Source of the DNA: Fidelibacterota bacterium
Lineage (GTDB): Bacteria > Fidelibacterota > Marinisomatia > SCGC-AAA003-L08 > JACNLC01
DNA length: 64,000 bases
NCBI GenBank assembly: GCA_018657495.1
Contig: JABHXA010000008.1
Coordinates: forward strand, 1 to 64,000
Direction: 5' to 3'
This document shows positions 45,376 through 53,286 of this stretch, piece after piece. The notes beneath the pieces are model-generated. The model searched no databases. It was not told the origin of the DNA and saw only the letters and a program-made list of their open reading frames with translations. A program made the translations under genes and the position numbers. Each line of letters opens with the position of its first letter. Positions within the stretch are counted from its first letter, which is position 1.

Positions 45376-47352
45376 ATGAAGCAGAATCTTATTGAAAAAA
45401 TAGCTCAGAAATACGCATTTGATATTTCTGAAAATAGTCTATTAAAAAGTGGAGATTATATCTCAATCCGACCAGCTCATATAATGACTCATGACAATAC
45501 TGGTGCGGTAATGAATAAATTCAGGGCAATTGGTGCCGTGGAAATGAATAATCCCCGACAGCCGGTATTTACATTGGATCACAATGTCCAGGATAAAAGT
45601 GCAGATAATCTTAAAAAATATTTGAATATCGAAAAATTTGCCGATGAGATGGGCGTCGATTTTTACCCTGCTGGTCGGGGAATTGGTCATCAGATTATGT
45701 GTGAAGAGGGATATGCCCTCCCCGGAACTATGGTGGTAGCATCCGATAGTCATTCAAATATGTATGGCGGCCTAGGTGTTTTGGGAACGCCTGTAGTTAG
45801 AACAGACGCCGCCGCCATCTGGGCAACGGGCCGAACCTGGTGGCAAATCCCGCCGGTGGTGAAAGTAATATTGAATGGAAAACTTAATCCTGGTGTTACA
45901 GGGAAAGATGTAATACTCACATTGTGTGGGCATTTTAATAATGACGAAGCATTGAATACAGCGATTGAATTTGCCGGGAATGGAATTAAAACGCTCTCAG
46001 TTGATTCACGCTTAACCATTGCAAATATGACCACTGAATGGGGCGCACTTGCCGGTGTATTTCCAATAGATGACACGACTATTGCATGGCTTGAAAGACG
46101 TAGGGAGGTAATAGAAAAACGAGGATTGGCTGGTGTCAAATCTGATGTTGATGGCATAGGTACTCATCCACGGATCAATGCTTCAACAATTGCAGGATTG
46201 AGAGATAACTATCTATCCGCTGATGAAGATGCTTTTTATTTAAAAGAGATCACACTGGATCTTTCTACAGTCAGACCGCATATATCTGGACCGGGTCATG
46301 TGAAAACCATGCATTCCTTAAATTCTGTTAAATATAAAAATATAAAAATAAATAAAGCTTATCTGGTATCATGTGTAAATAGCCGTGAAGAAGATCTGGA
46401 AGAGGCTGCAAATGTCGTAAAAGGTCAGAAAATTGCCGATCATGTAAAGTTCTACATTGCCGCTGCCTCAAAGGAAGTTCAAGCGGAAAGTGAAAACTCC
46501 GGTGACTGGCGGATATTATTAGATGCCGGAGCCATTGCCTTACCACCTGGGTGTGGTCCTTGTATTGGATTGGGGGCTGGTCTTCTTGAGGAGGGCGAAG
46601 TTGGTATATCCGCAACTAACCGGAATTTTAAAGGAAGAATGGGACATCCAAATGCGTTGGCTTATCTTGCCTCACCGGCAACCGTAACCTCATCTGCAAT
46701 AAAGGGATACATTGTGTCTGATACAGATTATGAAGATACCCCATTGATTGCGGCAATAAAAATAAACCAAAAATTAAAAACAGATTCTGGGGAATTGAAT
46801 ATACTCGATGGATTTCATACATCTGTGATCGGTGAATTGATTTATTGTCATCAGGATAACTTGAATACTGATGGGATATTCCCAGGGAAATATACATATT
46901 TAGATGATTTTACACATGAGCAACAAGCGCAGGTAGTCATGGAAAATTATGATCCTGAATTCGGTGAGATTGTCAATGAAACTGACATTCTTGCAGGTGG
47001 ATATAATTTTGGTACCGGTTCATCACGGGAACAAGCGGCAACAGCATTGAAGTACCGTGGGATTCAACTTGTTATTGCCGGCTCATTCAGTGAAACATAC
47101 AAACGGAATGCCCTTAACAACGGTTATTTACTGATAGAATCTGCCGAATTGATAGATGATCTGAAAGAAAAATTCGGTGATGCAAAACTCACACTCAAAA
47201 CAAAATTGAAAATTGTCATTAGCTTTAAAAAAGCAACAATAGACTTCAATGACAAAATATATAAAATCAGTGCAATTGGTGAAGCTGCACAGGAATTAAT
47301 TATATCAGAAGGTCTCGAAAACTGGGTGCGAACCCAGATCTCACAAAAATAA
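45376..47352 (+). CDS. Homoaconitase/aconitase-family hydratase
   Basis: This aconitase superfamily enzyme has 658 residues. The 4Fe-4S ligands are Cys333 (LVSCVNSR), Cys393 and Cys396 (PPGCGPCIGLG). Other landmarks are TLDHNVQDKS, PAGRGIGHQIMCEEG, ASDSHSNMYGGLG, WATGRTWWQIPP, and in the swivel domain YNFGTGSSREQAA. The strings VRTDAAAIWATGRTWWQIPP and IANMTTEWGALAGVFP look, from memory, much closer to fungal-type homoaconitase (Lys4/LysF) than to bacterial AcnA/AcnB. The next gene is a 3-isopropylmalate/isocitrate-type dehydrogenase, as expected for hydratase-dehydrogenase pairs. The substrate could be homocitrate, citrate or a methyl analogue. Confidence 0.85.
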   Translation: MKQNLIEKIAQKYAFDISENSLLKSGDYISIRPAHIMTHDNTGAVMNKFRAIGAVEMNNPRQPVFTLDHNVQDKSADNLKKYLNIEKFADEMGVDFYPAGRGIGHQIMCEEGYALPGTMVVASDSHSNMYGGLGVLGTPVVRTDAAAIWATGRTWWQIPPVVKVILNGKLNPGVTGKDVILTLCGHFNNDEALNTAIEFAGNGIKTLSVDSRLTIANMTTEWGALAGVFPIDDTTIAWLERRREVIEKRGLAGVKSDVDGIGTHPRINASTIAGLRDNYLSADEDAFYLKEITLDLSTVRPHISGPGHVKTMHSLNSVKYKNIKINKAYLVSCVNSREEDLEEAANVVKGQKIADHVKFYIAAASKEVQAESENSGDWRILLDAGAIALPPGCGPCIGLGAGLLEEGEVGISATNRNFKGRMGHPNALAYLASPATVTSSAIKGYIVSDTDYEDTPLIAAIKINQKLKTDSGELNILDGFHTSVIGELIYCHQDNLNTDGIFPGKYTYLDDFTHEQQAQVVMENYDPEFGEIVNETDILAGGYNFGTGSSREQAATALKYRGIQLVIAGSFSETYKRNALNNGYLLIESAELIDDLKEKFGDAKLTLKTKLKIVISFKKATIDFNDKIYKISAIGEAAQELIISEGLENWVRTQISQK

Positions 47353-47375
47353 ATTATGGAAGATAGTCTTTATTG

Positions 47376-47425
47376 CTATGCTGGATTTTCATCTGTTGGA
47401 TGTTTAGATGATATTTCTAGCATAG
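47376..47425 (+). other. Stem-loop in the aconitase-dehydrogenase spacer
   Basis: An outer stem CTATGCT (47376-47382) / AGCATAG (47419-47425) encloses a smaller CATCT/AGATG pair, with no U-run. It may be an mRNA processing or stability element. Confidence 0.3.
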
Positions 47426-47503
47426 AGTATAGAATCGATTAATAATCATACAGATGTTTAAATCATCTTAATTATCCAATAAATAAGACAAATAGGAGAA
47501 TAA

Positions 47504-48622
47504 ATGGCTAAGTATAAAATTGCATGGTTACCAGGTGATGGTGTAGGAAATGATGTGATGGAATGTGCCAGGCTTGTACTTGATAACCTTGGTTTAGATG
47601 CAGAATATATCCATGGTGATATCGGTTGGGAATTCTGGAAATCAGAAGGAGATGCCCTGCCTGAAAGAACGGTGAATATGATGAAAGATACCGATTGTGC
47701 CTTATTCGGTGCAATTACATCCAAACCAAAAGAAGAAGCCGAGACTGAATTGAATCCGGAGCTGCAAGGAAAAGATCTCGTATACTTCTCACCAATCGTT
47801 CGTATGAGACAGGCTTTTAATCTGCATACAAATCTGAGACCATGTAAAGCCTATCCAGGTAACCCGCTTAATTTAAAAGAAGGCATCGATATTACAATAT
47901 TCCGTGAAAATACAGAAGGTATGTATGGTGGGGTAGAATTCTTCCCGATCCCGGAAGCCGTATTCAATGTCCTTGATGAAAACCATCCTAAAATGGGTAA
48001 ATTTAGAAAATTCGGACTGGAAAATATTGCCTTATCCACCAGAATAATGACAACCCAAGGATGTGAAAGCATCGTTAGGGCAGCATTCGAATACGCTAAG
48101 AAATTTGGCAAAAAATCAGTAACGGTAGTTGACAAACCAAATGTATTGAGAGAGACAGGTGGTTTAATGATCCGGACAGCCAGGAAAGTTGCAAAAGAAT
48201 ACCCGGGAATCGAATTGTGGGAAACCAATATTGATGCCCAGTGTATGTGGCTTGTCAAAAACCCTGATCAATATGAAGTTTTAGTCGCCGAAAATATGTT
48301 TGGAGATATCCTTTCTGATTTGGCTGCTCAGTTGATTGGTGGACTTGGGTTTGCCTGTTCTGCCAATATGGGTGATGATTATGGTGTGTTTGAGCCCACA
48401 CATGGCTCTGCCCCAAAATACCATGGCATATATAAAGTCAACCCGATGGCAATGATCCTAACTGTTAAAATGATGCTGGACTGGCTTGGCGAAAAAGCGA
48501 TGGCTGATAAACTTGAAAATACAGTAATGGAAGTGATTGCAGAGGGGAAAGTAAAAACCTATGATATGGGTGGCTCAGATTCAAGTTTGGATGTCACAAA
48601 TGCCATAATTGCAAAATTCTAA
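47504..48622 (+). CDS. Isocitrate/homoisocitrate/isopropylmalate-type dehydrogenase
   Basis: This beta-decarboxylating dehydrogenase has 372 residues. It has WLPGDGVGNDVM at the N-terminus, substrate-binding SPIVRMRQAFNLHTNLRPCKAYPG (about 94-117), FRENTEGMYGGVEF (about 134-147), the catalytic Lys in VTVVDKPNVLRE, and Mg/NAD blocks ENMFGDILSDLAAQLIGGLG and FEPTHGSAPKYHG. The hydrophobic Arg-rich substrate loop fits malate-type dicarboxylates and homoisocitrate as well as isocitrate, so the substrate cannot be fixed by eye. The position right after a homoaconitase-like gene favours isocitrate or homoisocitrate oxidation to the 2-oxoacid. Confidence 0.88.
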   Translation: MAKYKIAWLPGDGVGNDVMECARLVLDNLGLDAEYIHGDIGWEFWKSEGDALPERTVNMMKDTDCALFGAITSKPKEEAETELNPELQGKDLVYFSPIVRMRQAFNLHTNLRPCKAYPGNPLNLKEGIDITIFRENTEGMYGGVEFFPIPEAVFNVLDENHPKMGKFRKFGLENIALSTRIMTTQGCESIVRAAFEYAKKFGKKSVTVVDKPNVLRETGGLMIRTARKVAKEYPGIELWETNIDAQCMWLVKNPDQYEVLVAENMFGDILSDLAAQLIGGLGFACSANMGDDYGVFEPTHGSAPKYHGIYKVNPMAMILTVKMMLDWLGEKAMADKLENTVMEVIAEGKVKTYDMGGSDSSLDVTNAIIAKF

Positions 48623-48696
48623 TAACATTGATTAGCAGATTTATCAAATCAACAGGATAACTGCATCAGAAATTAATTTTTACAGGAAATACTAAA

Positions 48697-50142
48697 ATGA
48701 AAAATTCGATTTCAAGACAAATTGCAAAATTTGCTCTTGGGCTGAAATATGAAGATTTGCCAGATGAAGTAATCCATGAAGTCAAAAGATATTTGTACGA
48801 CTCTGTAGGATGCGCATTTGGCGGATATCACACAAAAGATGTGAATATTATCAGAGATATATATAATGGTTTTGGCGGTAAGGGCGAAGCGACAGTAATT
48901 GGCTTTGGGGATAAAATCCCGGCAGTCAATGCCACGCTTGTAAACTCACTTATGGTTCGTGCCCTGGATTTTAATGATATTTATTGGAAGGAAGACCCCT
49001 CCCATCCATCAGATATTATTCCGGCGGCGCTATCGGTGGGAGAGATGGTAGGTGCATCAATGAAAGAGGTGATAGTTGCTATTGTTCTGGCTTACGAATT
49101 TGAACAGAGATTATGTCTGTTTGCGGTTCCAGGTGTTCGGGAACGTAAATGGCATCATGCAACCCTCACACAATTTGTCTCACCAATTGTCGCTGGAAAA
49201 TTGATGAATCTCAGCGAAGATCAGATGGTAAATGCTATTGGTATCTCCGGATGTCACAATCATACTATTGGCTGTCCCACCGCAGGAATTCTCACGATGA
49301 TGAAAAATACCGTTGATCCCATGGCAGTTCAATCTGGCGTTTTTGCTGCATTGATGGCGCAGAAAGGTTTCTCGGGAACCGAAGCAGTTTTTGAAGGAAA
49401 AGAAGGTTTTATGGATTGCTTCCTTGGCTGGGACCCAAAGAATAACTCAATGGACCCAATAAAAATGGAAGGAAGGGAAGCGGGGGCATCTTTGCCGGAT
49501 TGGCAATGGGATATAGAGGCCCTTGTTGGTGGTCTTGGTGATAGTTATAAGATTATGGAATGCAGTATGAAAGCATTTCCCACTGAAGCACTCACACATA
49601 CCCATATCTCTGCAACACTGAAAGTAATTACTGAAAATAATATTTTTCCTGATGACATTGAAGAAGTACAGGTGACAACAATTGCCAGGGCATGCGATAT
49701 CCTTTTTGATTCACACAAATATGAACCAAAATCCAGGGAAACAGCCGATCACAGTTTACCGTATTGTATCGCCAGAGCAATATTGGACCGTAAAATAACC
49801 ACCGGTACATTTGATGATGATAAAATAAATGATCCAGAATTAAAAAATATTATCTTCAAAATAAAAGGTATTGCCAGCGCCGAGTTTGAAAAACTTTTCC
49901 CCGCCAAGCAACCTTCAAATGTGATGATAAGAACAAAGGATGGTGCCGAAAATTCTGTTTATCTTGAATATCCTAAAGGTGACCCCCGGGAACCAATGAC
50001 TATGGATGATCTGATAAATAAATTTAATTCTCTATCAAACAGCGTACTAGATTCAGATCGACAGAATCAAATAAAGGAAATGATCTTTTCCTGCGAAGAA
50101 ATCAGTGATACGGCTGATTTCATGAATAAGCTGACTATCTAA
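48697..50142 (+). CDS. MmgE/PrpD family dehydratase-like protein
   Basis: This protein of 481 residues is in the MmgE/PrpD family, which includes 2-methylcitrate dehydratase, cis-aconitate decarboxylase and iminodisuccinate epimerase. Typical passages are RYLYDSVGCAFGGY (about 30-43), NALxVRALDFND-like LVNSLMVRALDFNDIY, HHATLTQFVSPIVAGKLMNLS and KAFPTEALTHTHI (about 292-304, substrate loop). It follows the dehydrogenase gene by 74 nt. In this tricarboxylate setting, dehydration of a citrate analogue is plausible. Methylcitrate-cycle partners PrpB and PrpC are not in the window. Confidence 0.87.
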   Translation: MKNSISRQIAKFALGLKYEDLPDEVIHEVKRYLYDSVGCAFGGYHTKDVNIIRDIYNGFGGKGEATVIGFGDKIPAVNATLVNSLMVRALDFNDIYWKEDPSHPSDIIPAALSVGEMVGASMKEVIVAIVLAYEFEQRLCLFAVPGVRERKWHHATLTQFVSPIVAGKLMNLSEDQMVNAIGISGCHNHTIGCPTAGILTMMKNTVDPMAVQSGVFAALMAQKGFSGTEAVFEGKEGFMDCFLGWDPKNNSMDPIKMEGREAGASLPDWQWDIEALVGGLGDSYKIMECSMKAFPTEALTHTHISATLKVITENNIFPDDIEEVQVTTIARACDILFDSHKYEPKSRETADHSLPYCIARAILDRKITTGTFDDDKINDPELKNIIFKIKGIASAEFEKLFPAKQPSNVMIRTKDGAENSVYLEYPKGDPREPMTMDDLINKFNSLSNSVLDSDRQNQIKEMIFSCEEISDTADFMNKLTI

Positions 50143-50148
50143 TCAATC

Positions 50149-50180
50149 TTCCCGGGGTTGTAAATGATCAGCCCCGGGAA
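50149..50180 (+). promoter_or_regulatory. Strong GC-rich hairpin just ahead of the MOSC gene
   Basis: Arms 50149-50160 and 50169-50180 pair over 12 bp (one G-T wobble) around an 8-nt loop. The structure ends 8 nt before the MOSC start codon and has no U-run. The only purine-rich stretch that could serve as ribosome site (GGGAA) is inside its 3' arm. It could be an intrinsic end for the prpD transcript or a translational control element. Confidence 0.5.
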
Positions 50181-50188
50181 AACTTACC

Positions 50189-50992
50189 ATGTCATTAAAG
50201 ATCAATGAATTAAATATTCATCCATTAAAATCAGGGAAATCAATATCTTTAAAAAAAGTAAAACTTTGTGAAGCGGGATTTCAATATGACCGACAATGGA
50301 TGCTTGTTGATAAAAACGGTCAATTCCTCACCCAAAGAACACATCCACATTTAGCTAATATATCATTTGACCCCGTCTCAGAAGAGGGAATTATTCATTG
50401 TTCATATCTCGGGACAAATCAATTTAATTTTCTTATAAATTCAATAACCACTACAAAAATACAAGTAAGTATTTGGGATGAATCATTTCAACCATGCACA
50501 TATCCGGATATTGTCGATGAATGGTTTTCTGAAATTCTTCAAATTCCATGCAAACTTGTTCATATTTATCAAACACAGAAAAGAACAATACATAAATCAA
50601 GTGTTGGGAAATCAATTCGTGTAAATTTTCCAGATGGGTACCCGCTTTTGCTCATCTCTCAGGCATCTGTCGATGATTTAAACTCCAGACTTACTCAACC
50701 TGTTCAAGCTGATCGTTTCAGGGCAAATATCGTTGTAAATGGTACACAACCGTTTTCAGAGGACGAATGGAAAACAATACGAATTAAGGACATTCCTTTA
50801 AAAGTTGTAAAACCATGTGCTCGCTGCAATATAATAAATGTAGATCAGAAAACTGGAAACCATTCCAGAGAACCTCTCCGGACATTGTCTTTGTATCGAA
50901 ATTTTAATAATGGCATCCATTTTGGTGTAAATATGATACATCTCTCTGAAGGATTGCTTTCCATTGGTGACGAAGTTGAAATAATTGAATAA
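50189..50992 (+). CDS. MOSC domain protein (YcbX-like)
   Basis: This 267-residue protein has a MOSC N-terminal beta-barrel (LNIHPLKSGKSISL, FQYDRQWMLVDKNGQFLTQR) followed by the MOSC domain with QADRFRANIVV and the conserved KPCARCNI cysteine pair. The final [2Fe-2S] ferredoxin domain of E. coli YcbX is absent. MOSC proteins bind molybdenum cofactor and reduce N-hydroxylated compounds (mARC-like). A strong hairpin lies directly ahead of the start codon. No molybdenum cofactor genes are in the window. Confidence 0.88.
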   Translation: MSLKINELNIHPLKSGKSISLKKVKLCEAGFQYDRQWMLVDKNGQFLTQRTHPHLANISFDPVSEEGIIHCSYLGTNQFNFLINSITTTKIQVSIWDESFQPCTYPDIVDEWFSEILQIPCKLVHIYQTQKRTIHKSSVGKSIRVNFPDGYPLLLISQASVDDLNSRLTQPVQADRFRANIVVNGTQPFSEDEWKTIRIKDIPLKVVKPCARCNIINVDQKTGNHSREPLRTLSLYRNFNNGIHFGVNMIHLSEGLLSIGDEVEIIE

Positions 50993-51086
50993 TATCGTAA
51001 CTAATGATATAGTTACTAAATGTGATTATGTGTAAATTTCGCCAGGCGATTATGCCTATAAAATGAAAAATTTAGGAAAATATAAT

Positions 51087-52106
51087 ATGGCTAAAAGAAC
51101 GAAAATTGGAATCATGGGATTTGGCCGGATTGGAAGGGAATTCTTCCGCATGGCATATAATAATCCTGATCTGGATATTGCTGCCATTGTTGATATCGGA
51201 AATCCGGAGATATTAAATTACCTTCAGGATGTGGAAGGATTGGATTCACAAGAAGTGAGACTGGAAGGAAATTACCTCGTCTCCCCTTATTCTAAATCCC
51301 GAATGTTTATTGCAAAAAACCCTTCTGATATCCCTTGGGATGTATTTGAAGTTGATTATGTAATTGACTGTACTCATAAATTTTGCTCAAGGCATGAAAT
51401 GGAAGACCATTTAAAAAGTGGTGCCAGCAGGGTAATTATTTCGTCACTGCCCAGGGATTCAATCGATAGAATCGTAATAATGGGAGCCAATGAGGAATCC
51501 ATTTCACTGGATGATAGACTCATTTCAGCAGGATCATCTACGACAAATGCATTGGTACTTGCTTTAAAACTAATAAATGAAGAAGAAGAAATAGCCGCTG
51601 CCATGCTCACATCTGTTCATGCATTTACAAGTGACCAGCCTCTGCAAAATGTCGCAGGAAGAGATTTTCGGAGGAGCAGATCGGCCGCTGAGAACATTAT
51701 CCCGAATATAACACCCACATCTGCATGGATTGATGAAATCCTCCCCGAACTTAGCGGTAAAGTTGACGGAATTGCCCTGAATGTGCCAGTATCAAAGGGT
51801 TCAATGCTAGATTTGACGTTAAAAATGAAAAAGAAAAGTATTTCTCTGGATGACATTCACAAAATTTTTGAGAATGCATCAAAGTCAACGTCAAACCTGG
51901 TTGAATACAATATGGATCCCATCGTATCCAGTGATGTAATTGGAAATACTCACAGCTTGGTATATGATTCTCAAGCTACTCAGAAAACAGAATTTGATAT
52001 GGTGAAGATTCTTTGCTGGTATGACAATGGTATTTGTCAGGCTGCAAGAGTTTTGGATGTTTTGACATCATATATCTCATTAGAGAATAGTGGAGGTGCA
52101 AAATGA
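51087..52106 (+). CDS. GAPDH paralogue lacking the catalytic cysteine
   Basis: The 339-residue chain is homologous to glyceraldehyde-3-phosphate dehydrogenase along its length: IGIMGFGRIGREFFRMAY Rossmann start, FRRSRSAAENIIPNITPTSA, NVPVSKGSMLDLTL and DPIVSSDVIGNTHSLVYDS. The active-site motif SNASCTTNC has become SAGSSTTNA, with Ser151 (codon TCT at 51537-51539) in place of the nucleophilic Cys. The His of SVHAFTSDQ is kept. It starts at ATG 51087 behind AGGA, and its stop overlaps the start of a normal GAPDH gene (ATGA). A regulatory partner in a mixed tetramer, or a new reaction, is inferred; frame and motifs are intact, so it is not a pseudogene. Confidence 0.85.
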   Translation: MAKRTKIGIMGFGRIGREFFRMAYNNPDLDIAAIVDIGNPEILNYLQDVEGLDSQEVRLEGNYLVSPYSKSRMFIAKNPSDIPWDVFEVDYVIDCTHKFCSRHEMEDHLKSGASRVIISSLPRDSIDRIVIMGANEESISLDDRLISAGSSTTNALVLALKLINEEEEIAAAMLTSVHAFTSDQPLQNVAGRDFRRSRSAAENIIPNITPTSAWIDEILPELSGKVDGIALNVPVSKGSMLDLTLKMKKKSISLDDIHKIFENASKSTSNLVEYNMDPIVSSDVIGNTHSLVYDSQATQKTEFDMVKILCWYDNGICQAARVLDVLTSYISLENSGGAK

Positions 52107-53095
52107 AAATTGCAATAAATGGTTTCGGTAGGATTGGTAGATCTGTATTCAGAATACTTAATCAAAGAGATGATATGGAAATTGTTGCGATAAATGATTT
52201 GTTTGATCATCATGCCCTTGCTTACTTGTTAAAATATGACACGATTATGGGTCGCTTTGGCGAATCTGTTAACATAGTTGAGGATGAGCTTATTACAGGT
52301 AATAATACCGTAAAAATGCTAAAAGTCAGAGACCCAAAAGATCTTCCATGGAAGGCAATGGGGGTAGATGTAGTCGTTGAGGCCACGGGTATTTTCAGAA
52401 CCAAAGAATCACTTACGTCTCACCTGAATGCTGGGGCATCAAAAGTTATTCTTACCGTTCCAGCCAAAGATCAAATTGATTTTACAGTTGTGTTAGGTGT
52501 AAATGATCATAATTTGAGACCGGAACACCAAATAATATCGAATGCCAGTTGTACTACGAATTGTCTGGCCCCAATGGCGAAAGTCCTCAATGACGCATTT
52601 GGAATTACCCAGGGATTGATGACCACAACGCATGCATATACAAATGATCAAAGACTTGCAGATGTCCCTCATAAGGATTGGCGTCGCAGCAGGGCTGCAG
52701 CAGAAAATATAATTCCAACTACTACCGGTGCTGCCAAAGCAGTTGGCATGGTACTTCCTGAGTTGAAAGGAAAACTTGATGGATTGGCTGCAAGAGTTCC
52801 TGTTCCTGACGGTTCTGTTGTTGATTTGGTTATTGAAGTGGAAAATAATGTTACAGTTGATGATGTTCACGACGTCGTTCGCCAAGCATCGGAATCTGCG
52901 AATATGAGAAACATTTTAGAATATAATGAAAAACCCATTGTTTCTTCGGATATAATTGGTAATCCACATTCATCAATTTATGATGCGCCGTTCACCAGAG
53001 TAACTGCTGGTAGATATATTAAAACACTAAACTGGTATGACAATGAATGGGGATATTCAAATCGAGTAGTTGATTTGATAAATTTGATCTCATAG
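52103..53095 (+). CDS. gap: Glyceraldehyde-3-phosphate dehydrogenase
   Basis: This is a canonical phosphorylating GAPDH of 330 residues: NGFGRIGRSVFRIL, NDLFD with the Asp that favours NAD, catalytic Cys150 in SNASCTTNCLAPMAK, the HAYTNDQ His, the RRSRAAAENIIPTTTGAAKAVG loop and the C-terminal NWYDNEWGYSNRVVDLI. It acts in glycolysis and gluconeogenesis. The 4-nt ATGA overlap with the Cys-less paralogue ties their translation together, and a strong terminator follows its stop. Confidence 0.97.
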   Translation: MKIAINGFGRIGRSVFRILNQRDDMEIVAINDLFDHHALAYLLKYDTIMGRFGESVNIVEDELITGNNTVKMLKVRDPKDLPWKAMGVDVVVEATGIFRTKESLTSHLNAGASKVILTVPAKDQIDFTVVLGVNDHNLRPEHQIISNASCTTNCLAPMAKVLNDAFGITQGLMTTTHAYTNDQRLADVPHKDWRRSRAAAENIIPTTTGAAKAVGMVLPELKGKLDGLAARVPVPDGSVVDLVIEVENNVTVDDVHDVVRQASESANMRNILEYNEKPIVSSDIIGNPHSSIYDAPFTRVTAGRYIKTLNWYDNEWGYSNRVVDLINLIS

Positions 53096-53118
53096 AACTA
53101 TCTATACTACTTCTTAAA

Positions 53119-53152
53119 AAACTGCCCGGATTTATTCGGGCAGTTTCGTTTT
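53119..53152 (+). terminator. Rho-independent terminator after gap
   Basis: A perfect 10-bp stem AAACTGCCCG/CGGGCAGTTT (53119-53128, 53137-53146) with an 8-nt loop is followed by CGTTTT. It lies 23 nt after the gap stop codon. Confidence 0.85.
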
Positions 53153-53286
53153 GAATCAATTTTACCTCATAAATCGAATCTGTAACAAAGTGTACATATC
53201 CATATAGTATTTGACAAATTATAGAGGGGTTGGTAATTTTAACTGAATTATCCCAAGCAATTTGTACCATAATACCGGAGAAAAAT

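Noticed and set aside
51087..52106. First GAPDH copy as a pseudogene or frameshift artefact
   Set aside because: The frame is intact over normal length, other GAPDH motifs are kept, and the Cys-to-Ser change is a clean codon.
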